Assembly (NCBI RefSeq): GCF_014656055.1
Contig: NZ_BNBR01000009.1
Span: 229,481 to 293,480, forward strand
Reading direction: 5' to 3'
Source of the DNA: Streptomyces griseosporeus
GTDB lineage: Bacteria > Actinomycetota > Actinomycetes > Streptomycetales > Streptomycetaceae
DNA: 64,000 bases
The translations under genes and the position numbers were made by a program. The notes beneath the pieces are model-generated. The model searched no databases and was not told where the DNA came from. It was given only the letters and a program-made list of their open reading frames with translations. Shown here piece after piece: positions 1 to 8,164 of this stretch (its first letter is position 1; each line of letters begins with the position of its first letter).

Positions 1-456
1 GAGCACAACCGCCAGAAGCTGCTGCTGGAGATCAAGAACCCGGAGCTGTATCCGGGCATCGAGCAGCAGACCCTCAAGGTGCTCGCCAACCAGGGCTGGC
101 TCGACCAGCTGCATGTGAAGAGCCGGCTGATCGTGCAGAGCTTCAGCACGGACACCCTCCGCACGGTGCACGACCTGAAGCCCGCGGTGAAGACGGGCTT
201 CCTCGGGACGCCGGCCGTCGCCGACCTGCCCGCGTACGCCGCCTTCGCCGATCAGATCAACCCGTCCTACGGGTCGATCTCCGCGGGCTACGTGGCCGCG
301 GTGCACGCCTTCAGCGGGGTGCACGGGAAAGCTCTGGAGGTCTTCACCTGGACCGTCAACGACGCGGCGACCGCGCAGCGGGTGGCCGGCTACGGCGTCG
401 ACGGCATCATCACCAACAAGCCGGACGTGGTCCGGGACGCGGTCTCCGGCGACTGA
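1..456 (+). CDS. Glycerophosphodiester phosphodiesterase, C-terminal part (5' end outside window)
   Basis: The frame is open from base 1 and ends at the TGA at 454-456, so the gene begins upstream of the window; about 151 residues are visible. The motif LLLEIKNPE near the start is the metal-binding strand of the GDPD TIM barrel, and the end DGIITNKPDVV is the usual last strand of the family. GDPD enzymes hydrolyse glycerophosphodiesters to glycerol-3-phosphate and an alcohol; many Streptomyces members are exported, but the signal-peptide region lies outside the window. Downstream is ogt in the same direction after a 73-bp gap. The family call is firm; substrate and location are not visible. 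Confidence 0.85.
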   Translation, partial: EHNRQKLLLEIKNPELYPGIEQQTLKVLANQGWLDQLHVKSRLIVQSFSTDTLRTVHDLKPAVKTGFLGTPAVADLPAYAAFADQINPSYGSISAGYVAAVHAFSGVHGKALEVFTWTVNDAATAQRVAGYGVDGIITNKPDVVRDAVSGD

Positions 457-529
457 CCGGCCGTCCCGTGGAGCGGCGTACGGCCCGCTCCACGGGGCGT
501 CGTCAGTGGCGGGCCGTACGGTGGGTCGC

Positions 530-1084
530 ATGAGCAGCGAGGGGCAGTACGAACAGCGGGTCGTGTGGGCGGTCGTCGGCACCGGCATCGGTCCGCTGCT
601 GCTGGCCGCCACCGGCGACGGCCTGGTCAATGTCGTGTTCCACGCGACGGACGTGGTGCGCGAGCGCGCGCTGCGCCGGCTCGCGGAGCGCCTGGGCACC
701 GAGCCCGTGGAGGCGCCGGACTCCCCCCTGCTGGCCGAGGCGATACGCCAGGTGGAGGCGTACTTCGCCGGTGAGCGGCACTCCTTCGAGCTGCCGCTGG
801 ACTGGTCGCTGATCTCGGGCTTCAACCGCCAGGTGCTGCGCGAGCTGGCCGCCGGTGTGCCGTTCGGCACGGTCGTGGGGTACGGCGATCTGGCGCGGCG
901 GGTCGGCCAGCCGGGCGCTGCGCAGGCGGTGGGGCTGGCGATGGGCGCCAATCCGCTGCCGGTGGTGGTGCCCTGCCATCGCGTCGTGGAGAGCGACGGC
1001 GGCATCGGCGGGTTCGGCGGCGGCCTGGAGACCAAGAGGAAGCTGCTCGCCCTGGAGGGGGTCCTGCCGGAACCGCTGTTCTGA
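530..1084 (+). CDS. ogt: Methylated-DNA--protein-cysteine methyltransferase
   Basis: A 184-aa suicide repair enzyme that moves the methyl group from O6-methylguanine to its own cysteine. The active-site motif PCHRVV is present, with Cys at about residue 149, followed by the glycine-rich GGIGGFGGG and the K-x-LLALEG end typical of Ogt. There is no Ada-type N-terminal regulatory domain, so this is the stand-alone form. I chose ATG 530 over GTG 506 because family homology starts after it and MSSEGQ is a normal N-terminus. It precedes psuG in the same direction with a 144-bp gap, so co-transcription is possible but not shown. Confidence 0.9.
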   Translation: MSSEGQYEQRVVWAVVGTGIGPLLLAATGDGLVNVVFHATDVVRERALRRLAERLGTEPVEAPDSPLLAEAIRQVEAYFAGERHSFELPLDWSLISGFNRQVLRELAAGVPFGTVVGYGDLARRVGQPGAAQAVGLAMGANPLPVVVPCHRVVESDGGIGGFGGGLETKRKLLALEGVLPEPLF

Positions 1085-1228
1085 CGGCCGCTCGGGACGA
1101 CGTGGGCGAGACGCATCGACATGTCCGTGATGCCTCCGGGCCGGTGCGGGCCCGCGGGGCCGTGAGGGTTTGACCGGCCATGCCGCCCGCCAGAGATCAG
1201 GGAGGACCGACAGACAGGAGGCAGGCTC

Positions 1229-2137
1229 GTGGTGCTGAAGGTGTCCCAAGAGGTGCGCGAGGCGATCGAGGCGGGTCGCCCCGTGGTGGCGCTGGAGTCC
1301 ACGATCATCGCGCACGGGCTGCCACGCCCGCGCAACCTCCAGGTGGCGCAGGAGCTGGAGGCCGCGGTACGGGGCGAGGGCGCCGTACCGGCCACGATCT
1401 CCGTGCTGGACGGGCGGCCGCACATCGGCCTGGACAAGGAGCAGCTGGAGCGGGTCGCCAACGAGGAGGGGATCCGCAAACTGGGCCACCGCGATCTGCC
1501 GCTCGCGGTGGCGTCCGGGGCGAGCGGGGCGACGACGGTGTCGGCGACCGCGCAGCTCGCGGCGCTGGCCGGGGTGCGGGTCTTCGCGACGGGCGGCCTC
1601 GGCGGGGTGCACCGGCAGTGGACGGTGACGCAGGACGAGTCGGCCGACCTCGGGCTGCTGGCGCGCACCCGGGTCACGGTGGTGTGCGCGGGCGTGAAGT
1701 CGATCCTGGACGTTCCGGCGACGCTGCAGCGGCTGGAGACGCTGGGGGTGGCGGTGGCCGGGTACGGCACGGACCGCTTCCCCGGCTTCTATCTGTCCGA
1801 CTCGGGGCACCCCGTGGACTGGCGGCTCGACACGCCCGAGCAGGTGGCGGAGGTCATGCGGGCCCAGGACGCGCTCGGCGGGGCCGAGTCGGCGCTGATC
1901 GTCGCCAATCCGGTGCCCGAGGCGGAGCAGCTGGATCCCGAGGTGCACGCACGCGTGCTCGCGGACGCGCTGCGGGCCTGCGAGGAGCAGGGCGTGAGGG
2001 GGCAGGCCGTCACGCCGTTCCTGCTCGACCATCTGGTGCGGCACACCGACGGGGCCTCGCTGAGCGCCAACCTGGCCGCGGTGCGGGGGAACGTGCGGCT
2101 GGCCGGGCGGATCGCGGCGGCCTGGGCGGGGGCGTGA
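1229..2137 (+). CDS. psuG: Pseudouridine-5'-phosphate glycosidase
   Basis: This 302-aa protein begins with the PsuG signature ALESTIIAHGLPRP and contains GGLGGVHR and the NPVPE motif. PsuG cleaves the C-C glycosidic bond of pseudouridine 5'-phosphate to uracil and ribose 5-phosphate in the cytoplasm, using a divalent metal. The GTG start at 1229 has an AGGAGG ribosome site at 1216-1221, seven bases upstream. The stop TGA overlaps the GTG start of the next gene (GTGA), which implies translational coupling to the PfkB kinase. The two make a standard pseudouridine catabolic pair: kinase first, then glycosidase. Confidence 0.93.
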   Translation: MVLKVSQEVREAIEAGRPVVALESTIIAHGLPRPRNLQVAQELEAAVRGEGAVPATISVLDGRPHIGLDKEQLERVANEEGIRKLGHRDLPLAVASGASGATTVSATAQLAALAGVRVFATGGLGGVHRQWTVTQDESADLGLLARTRVTVVCAGVKSILDVPATLQRLETLGVAVAGYGTDRFPGFYLSDSGHPVDWRLDTPEQVAEVMRAQDALGGAESALIVANPVPEAEQLDPEVHARVLADALRACEEQGVRGQAVTPFLLDHLVRHTDGASLSANLAAVRGNVRLAGRIAAAWAGA

Positions 2138-3048
2138 CGGCCGGGTCGCACGGCGCGCTGCTGGTCGTCGGTGACGTGGTCACCGACGTCGTGGCCCTGC
2201 ACCGGGGGCCGCTCGCCGCGGGGACGGACACGGCCGCGGCGATCCGCACCCTGCCCGGTGGCGCGGGCGCCAACGTGGCCTGCTGGGCCGCCCACAACGG
2301 GTGCGGGGACGTACGGCTGCTCGGCCGGGTCGGCGCGGACGCGGCGGCCTGGCACGAGCGGGAGCTGCGGGCCTGCGGTGTACGGCCGCGGCTCGTCGTC
2401 GACCCGGAGGCACCGACGGGCACCGTGATCTGTCTGGTCGACGCGGGGTCAGCGGCCGAGCGGACGTTCCTCACCGACAGCGGCGCCTCGCTGCGGCTGA
2501 CGACCGGTGACTGGTCGGACGGGCTGCTGGACGGGGTGGACCGGCTGCACCTGTCGGGCTATCTGCTGTTCTCCGAGTCGAGCCGGGCGCTGCTGGCGGC
2601 GGCCCTCGCGGCGGCACGCGCGCGGGGCGTGCCGGTGAGCCTCGATCCGGCGTCGGCCGGCTTCCTGACGGACCTGGGGGCCGCACGGTTCCTCGCGCTC
2701 GTCGACGGGGTGGAGGTCCTGCTGCCGAGCCGCGACGAGGCGTGCCTGCTCACCGGGTTGCCGGATGCCGCCGACGCGGCCGCGGCGCTCAGCCGCCGTA
2801 TCCCGCTGGTCGTCACCAAGCTGGGCCCGCGGGGGGCGCTGGTCGCGCGCGGCGGCGCCGTCACGGCCCGGGTCCCGGCCGTGCCGGCGAAGCCCCGCGA
2901 CACCACCGGCGCCGGGGACGCCTTCACCGGCGCGTTCCTCGCGGCGCTCCTCGCCGGCGCCGCCCCTGAGGCCGCGGCGGCGGAGGGCTGCCGGGCGGGG
3001 GCGGAGGCCGTCGAACGGGTGGGGGGCCGACCGGCGCTGAAGGAGTGA
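2134..3048 (+). CDS. PfkB-family carbohydrate kinase, probable pseudouridine kinase
   Basis: A 304-aa ribokinase-fold protein. The N-terminal glycine motif GGAGANVA and the C-terminal ATP and catalytic signature DTTGAGDAFTGAF are intact, with Asp of GAGD as the expected general base. The GTG start at 2134 overlaps the psuG stop by four bases; the longer upstream reading in this frame runs through psuG and is not real. Because it is coupled to psuG, the likely substrate is pseudouridine, giving pseudouridine 5'-phosphate for PsuG. The substrate is inferred from context; sequence alone supports only a PfkB sugar or nucleoside kinase. Confidence 0.85.
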   Translation: MTAGSHGALLVVGDVVTDVVALHRGPLAAGTDTAAAIRTLPGGAGANVACWAAHNGCGDVRLLGRVGADAAAWHERELRACGVRPRLVVDPEAPTGTVICLVDAGSAAERTFLTDSGASLRLTTGDWSDGLLDGVDRLHLSGYLLFSESSRALLAAALAAARARGVPVSLDPASAGFLTDLGAARFLALVDGVEVLLPSRDEACLLTGLPDAADAAAALSRRIPLVVTKLGPRGALVARGGAVTARVPAVPAKPRDTTGAGDAFTGAFLAALLAGAAPEAAAAEGCRAGAEAVERVGGRPALKE

Positions 3049-3078
3049 GGAGGAGGACACAGGGACGTCCGGCGCTCG

Positions 3079-3873
3079 CTACCCCTTCCGTCCCCACGCC
3101 GAGATCATCGGGGCGGTCGCCAGGTCCATGCTGCCGGAGGCGATGTTGGACAGGTGGCGGTCGATCTCCTCGTCCGTGGCGAGGCCCGCGGTGACCAGCC
3201 GGGCACGGACCTGACGGATCGTCGCGGACTCCAGGGCGACGCAGGCGGGCGACGCCAGCGGGAAGTAGGCGTCGGCCTCCACCCGGCGCAGCCCGGCCTC
3301 GCGCAGCAGACGCGGCAGCCGGCGGCCGTAGGAGAGGTCGGCGCCGCGCTGGGCGAGCAGGGTGCGGAAGCCGTGCCGCAGCCGGTTGGCCAGCTGCTGC
3401 TCCGGACCGGACTCGTCGGGGCACACGAGCGGCTGCAGGGCGGGATCGGCGTCCTCCACCAGCAGCCGTCCGCCGGGGCGCAGCGCCCTGACCATGGAGG
3501 CCAAGGCCCGCTCCCGGTCCGGCACATGGACGAGCACCAGCCGGGCGTGGACCAGGTCGAAGCCCTCCGCGGGCGGCTCCTGGGCGCCCACGTCGTGGAC
3601 GCGCACCTCGACGGGCGGGCGGGCCGCGGCGGCGAGCCGGCTGGTGTCGATGTCGGTGGCGAGGACCTTGCCCGTGGGCCCGACCTTCTTGGCCAGCCAG
3701 GACACCACCGAGGTGCCGCCGGCGCCGACCTCCCAGCAGCGCCAGCCCGGTCCGATGCCCAGAGCCGCCAGGTGCCGGAAGGTCGTGGGGTCGAAGAGGT
3801 CGGCGAAGGCGTTGAAGCGCTCCGCCGCCTCGCTCTGGCGGTTGTCGAGGAGATACCCGTCGGTTCGCGTCAT
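3079..3873 (-). CDS. Class I SAM-dependent methyltransferase
   Basis: A 264-aa protein with a Rossmann-type methyltransferase core: the SAM-binding motif I reads WEVGAGGTSV, motif II ATDIDTSRL, and later DLVHARLVLVHVPD and ALRPGGRLLVEDAD (motifs IV-V). I placed the start at ATG 3873 (MTRTDGYLLDNR), because upstream codons in this frame belong to the promoter region of the divergent corA. The substrate is unknown; the overall layout resembles small-molecule or ubiquinone-type methyltransferases. It is convergent with the psuG/kinase operon. Confidence 0.85.
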   Translation of the reverse strand: MTRTDGYLLDNRQSEAAERFNAFADLFDPTTFRHLAALGIGPGWRCWEVGAGGTSVVSWLAKKVGPTGKVLATDIDTSRLAAAARPPVEVRVHDVGAQEPPAEGFDLVHARLVLVHVPDRERALASMVRALRPGGRLLVEDADPALQPLVCPDESGPEQQLANRLRHGFRTLLAQRGADLSYGRRLPRLLREAGLRRVEADAYFPLASPACVALESATIRQVRARLVTAGLATDEEIDRHLSNIASGSMDLATAPMISAWGRKG

Positions 3874-4084
3874 GTTCCGATACTCCCAGTTGCCCGGATC
3901 ATCCTGAGGGGGCGACGCTCCGGTGTCCGCGCGGGGGCTCGGCGAGTCCGTCCACAGGCGGGAACAAAGCGGAATCCGCCCTTTCCACAGGCCCGCCCGC
4001 GCCTTCGGCCGTCCTGGCACACTGGCGCGACCAGAGCGCGGCAACAGCGGTGCGGCGCGAGGAGATCCACACGAGGAGATCCGT

Positions 4085-5206
4085 ATGTCGATGGCAGGGA
4101 ATCTGCGGAAGGTCACGGGCCGGGTCGGCGGTCTGCGCAGAGTGGCGCGGCTGGCCCGGCAGCGCCCCCGTGTCGACCTCAGCCACCCCGCGCGCTCCCC
4201 GCTGGGCTCCTCCGTGGTGAACTGCGTGACCTACCGGGAGGGCGTACGCACCCCCGGCGGCGAGGATCTGGTCGAGTCGGTGCGGCGGGTCCGCAAGAGC
4301 GGGGACGGCTTCGTCTGGCTGGGACTGCACGAGCCGACGAACGAGGAGTTCGCGGGCATCGCCGAGCTGTTCGACCTGCATCCGCTGGCGGTGGAGGACG
4401 CCGTCGAGGCCCACCAGCGCCCGAAGGTCGAGCGGTACGGCGAGACGCTGTTCGCGGTGTTCAAGACGGTCTGCTATGTCGAGCACGAGGAGCTGACGGC
4501 GACGAGCGAGGTGGTGAACACCGGCGAGATCATGGTCTTCGTCGGCCAGGACTTCGTCGTCACCGTGCGGCACGGCCGGCACGGTTCGCTGGGTCCGCTG
4601 CGCGAGGAGCTGGAGTCGGATCCGGGGCAGCTGGGCAAGGGGCCCTCGGCGGTGCTGCACGCGATCGCGGACCATGTCGTCGACGAGTACCTCAATGTCA
4701 TCGACGCCGTGCAGGCGGACATCGAGCAGGTGGAGACGGATGTCTTCGCGGAGACCGGCGCCCGGGCCGACCCGGGGCGGATCTACCAGCTCAAGCGGGA
4801 ACTGCTGGAGCTGAAGCGGGCCGTGGTCCCGCTCGGCCGGCCGCTGCTCGATCTCGCGGACCGGCCGACGCGGGCGGTCGAACCCGAGATACAGGCCTAC
4901 TTCCGTGACGTCTCCGACCATCTGCTGCGGGCCACGGAGCAGATAGCCGCCTTCGACGAACTGCTCAACTCCATCCTGCAGGCGCATCTGGCGCAGGTCA
5001 CGGTGGCGCAGAACGAGGACATGCGGAAGATCACGGCGTGGGCCGCGGTGATCGCCGTGCCGACGATGGTGTGCGGCGTGTACGGCATGAACTTCGATCA
5101 CATGCCGGAGCTGCACTGGAGGTTCGGCTACGGCCTGGTGATCGGCGTGATAGCCGCGGCGTGCGTGGTCCTGTACCGCGGGTTCCGGCGCAACGGCTGG
5201 CTCTGA
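4085..5206 (+). CDS. corA: CorA-family magnesium/cobalt transporter
   Basis: A 373-aa membrane protein with a long soluble N-terminal funnel domain, a coiled region (about residues 200-290), and two C-terminal membrane segments. The pore-loop signature GMN (YGMNFDHMPE) sits between the two helices, which is diagnostic for CorA. It should form a pentameric Mg2+ or Co2+ channel in the cytoplasmic membrane. ATG 4085 is preceded by AGGAG in CACGAGGAGATCC; the frame is open further upstream but without a good site. The gene is divergent from the methyltransferase at 3873 and convergent with the CBS protein. Confidence 0.92.
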   Translation: MSMAGNLRKVTGRVGGLRRVARLARQRPRVDLSHPARSPLGSSVVNCVTYREGVRTPGGEDLVESVRRVRKSGDGFVWLGLHEPTNEEFAGIAELFDLHPLAVEDAVEAHQRPKVERYGETLFAVFKTVCYVEHEELTATSEVVNTGEIMVFVGQDFVVTVRHGRHGSLGPLREELESDPGQLGKGPSAVLHAIADHVVDEYLNVIDAVQADIEQVETDVFAETGARADPGRIYQLKRELLELKRAVVPLGRPLLDLADRPTRAVEPEIQAYFRDVSDHLLRATEQIAAFDELLNSILQAHLAQVTVAQNEDMRKITAWAAVIAVPTMVCGVYGMNFDHMPELHWRFGYGLVIGVIAAACVVLYRGFRRNGWL

Positions 5207-5234
5207 GCGGGCGCCCCGGGGGCCACCCCGGGCC

Positions 5235-5669
5235 TCAGTGGGCGGAGCGCCCGGTACTCGCGTAGACGTGCTCGGCCCAGGAGCCGACCTGTTCCTCCGT
5301 CAGGTGCCGGGCGAGATCGGCCTCGCTGATCATGCCGACCAGGCGCTTGTCCTCGATGACGGGCAGCCGGCGGATCTGGTGGTCCTGCATCTCCCGCAGC
5401 ACCTCGCTGATGTCGGCGCTCGCGTCGATCCAGCGCGGGGTGCCCTGGGCGAGGTCGCCGGCGGTGACCCGGGACGGGTCGTGGCCCAGCGCGACACAGC
5501 CGACGACGATGTCCCGGTCGGTGAGGATGCCGCAGAGCCGCTCGTTCGCGTCGCTGATGGGCAGGGCCCCGACGCCCAGCTCGCGCATCAGCTGGGCGGC
5601 GCGGTCCAGGGTCTCGTGCGCGGGGATCCACTGGGCGCCCCGGTGCATGATGTCTCCGGCGGTGGTCAT
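5235..5669 (-). CDS. Tandem CBS-domain protein
   Basis: A 144-aa protein made almost entirely of two CBS motifs, MTTAGDIMHRG...GILTDRDIV and ITAGDLAQG...VGMISEADLA in outline. CBS pairs bind adenine nucleotides and act as small regulatory modules. Many Streptomyces carry such stand-alone proteins, often linked to stress or dormancy responses, but the partner here is unknown. It ends tail to tail with corA, 28 bp away. A good ribosome site (GGGAGGTAC on the minus strand) lies just upstream of ATG 5669. Confidence 0.88.
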   Translation of the reverse strand: MTTAGDIMHRGAQWIPAHETLDRAAQLMRELGVGALPISDANERLCGILTDRDIVVGCVALGHDPSRVTAGDLAQGTPRWIDASADISEVLREMQDHQIRRLPVIEDKRLVGMISEADLARHLTEEQVGSWAEHVYASTGRSAH

Positions 5670-5788
5670 GGACGTACCTCCCTGAGCCGGGCGGCCGGCG
5701 CGGCGCGGGGACGCACCGCTGTCCCGGCGCCCTCAATTCTCACCGCGCCGTGTCCCGCCCGCACCTCGCGCCCGGGACACGACCCAGC

Positions 5789-6442
5789 TCAGCCCCGGAA
5801 GCCGCTCCAGGCCGGGTGCCGGGGATCGTCGGCGCGGACCAGGACGTCGGCCGTGCCGGCGGGGTCGGTCTCCTGCTCGTAGCGGGCGTAGGCGGGGAGC
5901 GTCCAGTGGTCGGTCTCGGGGGTACGGCGTCGCAGGGCCGCCGGGGAGAGGAGGACGTGCACGGAGAGATCGAAGGGGAACCAGTGCCGCAGCAGGAGGG
6001 GGCCGTGGAGCAACAGGACGCCGCCGGGCGGGAGGTGGACGTAGGGACTGCGGGTGGCCCGGTCGGTGACGGGGTCGCGCAGGTCGGGCAGGATGCGTCC
6101 GTCGCCGCCGGGTTCGAGCGGGCCGAACACCTCACGCCACAGCGCGTTGGTGTCGAACCAGCCGTTGTAGTAGGCCTCCACGTCCTCGCGCCCGTACTCC
6201 AGGCGGAGCGAGGCGGGGCGCAGGAAGCCGTGCGTGCCGACGACGCGGGAGGGACGGCCGCGTATCCGCAGGGCCTCGGCGAGCAGCTCGGCGAGGTCCT
6301 GGGGGCGGGCGGCCGTGGCGCCGTCGAGGGCGACGCGGGGCCAGGGGCCGCCGTCGGCGGGCTTCAGGTCGAGCAGCCGCTCGGCGAGACGGTCGGCAAG
6401 CCGCTCCCAGGTGATCGCTTCGAGTCGCACAGGGCCCATCAT
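5789..6442 (-). CDS. Uridine kinase-like protein
   Basis: A 217-aa protein commonly found in Streptomyces as a uridine kinase-like protein. The segment VALDGATAARPQDLAELLAEAL aligns with the start of a P-loop kinase, yet the Walker A lysine is missing (GATAARP instead of G-x4-GK), so catalytic activity is doubtful. The middle part, DVEAYYNGWFDTNALWREV, and the later LLLHGPLLLRHWFPFDLSVHV resemble the substrate region of uridine kinases. Two adjacent ATG codons (6442 and 6439) can serve as start. Function is unproven; a degenerate nucleoside-kinase fold is the best description. Confidence 0.6.
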   Translation of the reverse strand: MMGPVRLEAITWERLADRLAERLLDLKPADGGPWPRVALDGATAARPQDLAELLAEALRIRGRPSRVVGTHGFLRPASLRLEYGREDVEAYYNGWFDTNALWREVFGPLEPGGDGRILPDLRDPVTDRATRSPYVHLPPGGVLLLHGPLLLRHWFPFDLSVHVLLSPAALRRRTPETDHWTLPAYARYEQETDPAGTADVLVRADDPRHPAWSGFRG

Positions 6443-6563
6443 GCGCCAGTAGTGCCCGGGCGCGGGGGCCTGGCCCGAGGCCGGGCCCCCGCCTCGCCGT
6501 CCCGCAACCCCGGAGCCCCGCGGCCCGGCAGCCCCGCCACCTCGGCGCCCGATACTCCGGCGC

Positions 6564-6604
6564 CTGATCGCCTGATCGCTGATCGCCCTGAGCACCCTGA
6601 TCGC
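6564..6604. repeat. Short CTGATCG repeat cluster
   Basis: CTGATCG occurs at 6564, 6572, 6579 and 6597 in the 221-bp spacer between the divergent genes at 6442 and 6664. The first three copies are spaced 8 and 7 bp. This may be a decayed tandem duplication; no function is evident. Confidence 0.45.
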
Positions 6605-6663
6605 GGTGCCCCGGCCAGGTACCCAACCGGTGGAGCCCTCCGCGTGGCGGGCATGAAGCGGAT

Positions 6664-7374
6664 ATGGCCGTCACCGCTGGTCCCGCCGCTACGCCCGTGC
6701 CCCGTACCCGACTTGTCGTCGTGCAGCCGCTCCGGCGCAAGCACTGCGCCGCCTGCCGGCGCGGTCCGCTGCGGTTCCTGCTGCTGGAGGAAGGGGTGCC
6801 GCACTGCCTGGACTGCGTCGACCTCGGGCATCTGGTGTTCCTGCCGCGCGGCGACACCGCGCTCACCCGCAGGTCACGGGAGGAGAGCGGGCTGTCGGCT
6901 GTGGTCGTGCGGTTCAACCGGCGCAAGGGGCGGTACGAGCGGCAGGGCGTCCTCGTCGAGGAGGCGGGGCTGGCGCGGGCCGAGCAGCGGTGCCTGGCCG
7001 ACGCGGAGGCCCGGCGACGGCGCCGGGCCCGGGACGCAAGGCGCCGGGCGGCGGAGGACGTGCGGTTCGCGGAGGCGTTCGCGACGGAGATCCTCCGGCT
7101 GTTCCCGCACTGTCCGGCCGACCGGGCCCGCGCGATCGCCGCGCACGCCTCGGTGCGGGGCAGCGGCCGGGTGGGCCGCAGCGCGGAGGGGCGGGCCCTG
7201 TCCGAGCGGGCGGTGGTCTCGGCGGTGGTGGCCTCCGTACGGCATCTGGAGACGCCCTACGACGCGTTGCTGATGAACGGGACAGCGCGGCACGAGGCAC
7301 GGCGACGGATCGCGCCGGGCGTGGCGGCGGTGCTGCGGGAGTGGGGGTGGCGGGGCGCCGGTCCGGGCGCGTAA
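6664..7374 (+). CDS. DUF2293-domain protein
   Basis: A 236-aa basic protein. The first half carries two CxxC pairs (CAACRRG and CLDC, about residues 27-48) that could bind zinc, followed by FNRRKGRYERQG. A strongly charged stretch rich in Arg and Ala (residues 105-135) leads into the DUF2293 core, with FPHCPADRARAIAAHAS and HLETPYDALLMNG. The family is common in actinobacteria and plants; its role is unknown, though the zinc pairs and basic helix suggest nucleic-acid binding. It is divergent from the uridine kinase-like gene. Confidence 0.75.
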   Translation: MAVTAGPAATPVPRTRLVVVQPLRRKHCAACRRGPLRFLLLEEGVPHCLDCVDLGHLVFLPRGDTALTRRSREESGLSAVVVRFNRRKGRYERQGVLVEEAGLARAEQRCLADAEARRRRRARDARRRAAEDVRFAEAFATEILRLFPHCPADRARAIAAHASVRGSGRVGRSAEGRALSERAVVSAVVASVRHLETPYDALLMNGTARHEARRRIAPGVAAVLREWGWRGAGPGA

Positions 7375-7506
7375 GGGGAGGGCCCCGCCTGGACGCTCCC
7401 ACATGCCCCCGCGCCCCTCCCCCATGGTCGCCAGGTTCCGGGCCGGTTTCACTGGGGGATGAGGGATCGGGGTCCACGGCGGCAGCCGTGGTCGTGAGGG
7501 GTGGGA

Positions 7507-7998
7507 GTGGACGCTGAGATGATCGAGGGACCGTACCTGGTGCTGGCCGTGCTGGGGGTGCTGGCGACGGGGCTGATGGCCGGTGTCTTCTGTGCCTTCT
7601 CGGTGCTGGTGATGCGCGGCCTGGCGGCGCTGCCGCCGGCGCAGGGCGTCGCCGCGATGAACGCGATCAACCGGACGGCGATGCGGCCGGCGTTCATGGT
7701 GGTGTTCGGCGGGGCGGCGCTGGCGTGCGTGGTGATCGCCGTGGTCACCTTCGTGATGTGGCCGGACGAGGGGACGGTCGAGCTGCTGGTGGGCAGCGGG
7801 CTGTACCTGGCGGGGGCGTTCGGCGTGACGGTCGTGGCGAACGTGCCGCGCAACGACGCCCTGCTGAGGCTGGAGGCGGGCAGCCCGGAGGCCGTGCGGT
7901 CATGGCCGTTGTACCTCCGGGAGTGGACGCGGTGGAACCACGTCCGCGCGCTCGCCTCGGCCGCGGCGGCCCTCGCCTACCTGCTCGCCCTCGTCTGA
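7507..7998 (+). CDS. DUF1772 (anthrone oxygenase-type) membrane protein
   Basis: About 163 aa with four hydrophobic segments: near the N-terminus (LVLAVLGVLATGLMAG), around residue 60 (FMVVFGGAALACVVIA), around residue 95 (GLYLAGAFGVTVVAN), and at the C-terminus (LASAAAALAYLLALV). The motif NVPRNDALL between the third and fourth segments is typical of DUF1772. Related proteins include anthrone oxygenases of polyketide clusters, but most members are uncharacterised. Possible starts are GTG 7501, GTG 7507 and ATG 7519; GAGGGG at 7496-7501 suits 7507. No linked biosynthetic genes are seen. Confidence 0.75.
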   Translation: MDAEMIEGPYLVLAVLGVLATGLMAGVFCAFSVLVMRGLAALPPAQGVAAMNAINRTAMRPAFMVVFGGAALACVVIAVVTFVMWPDEGTVELLVGSGLYLAGAFGVTVVANVPRNDALLRLEAGSPEAVRSWPLYLREWTRWNHVRALASAAAALAYLLALV

Positions 7999-8050
7999 GG
8001 CGGCACGCCCGGACGACCGGACGTATCGTGGCCGGAAGAGTGTGCCGCCC

Positions 8051-8132
8051 GATGACGCACTGCCCGCCGATGACGCACTGCCCACCGATGACGCACTCCC
8101 CGGGATACGCACCCCCCCCCCCGATGACGCAC
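8051..8132. repeat. 18-bp iteron-like array upstream of gltD
   Basis: The decamer GATGACGCAC occurs at 8051, 8069, 8087 and 8123, on an exact 18-bp grid. The missing grid position at 8105 holds a decayed copy (GATACGCAC, one base out of phase), followed by a run of 11 C at 8112-8122. The array ends about 30 bp before the gltD start codon, where a regulator-binding array would be expected. The frame through it is open and in phase with gltD (repeating DDALP), but the ribosome site at 8151-8157 argues that translation begins later. Confidence 0.8.
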
Positions 8133-8164
8133 GGCCTGTCGTTCGCGACGCAAGGAAGACGGCC

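Noticed and set aside
1180..2133. N-terminal extension of the PfkB kinase
   Set aside because: This part overlaps psuG in another frame, is low complexity, and the kinase homology begins right after GTG 2134.
8112..8122. Sequencing error at the 11-C run
   Set aside because: It is possible, but the run lies between genes and breaks no frame, so there is no evidence either way.
8042..8164. N-terminal extension of GltD encoded by the iterons
   Set aside because: It would add repeating DDALP units that are not part of GltD; the ribosome site and family start agree on ATG 8165.
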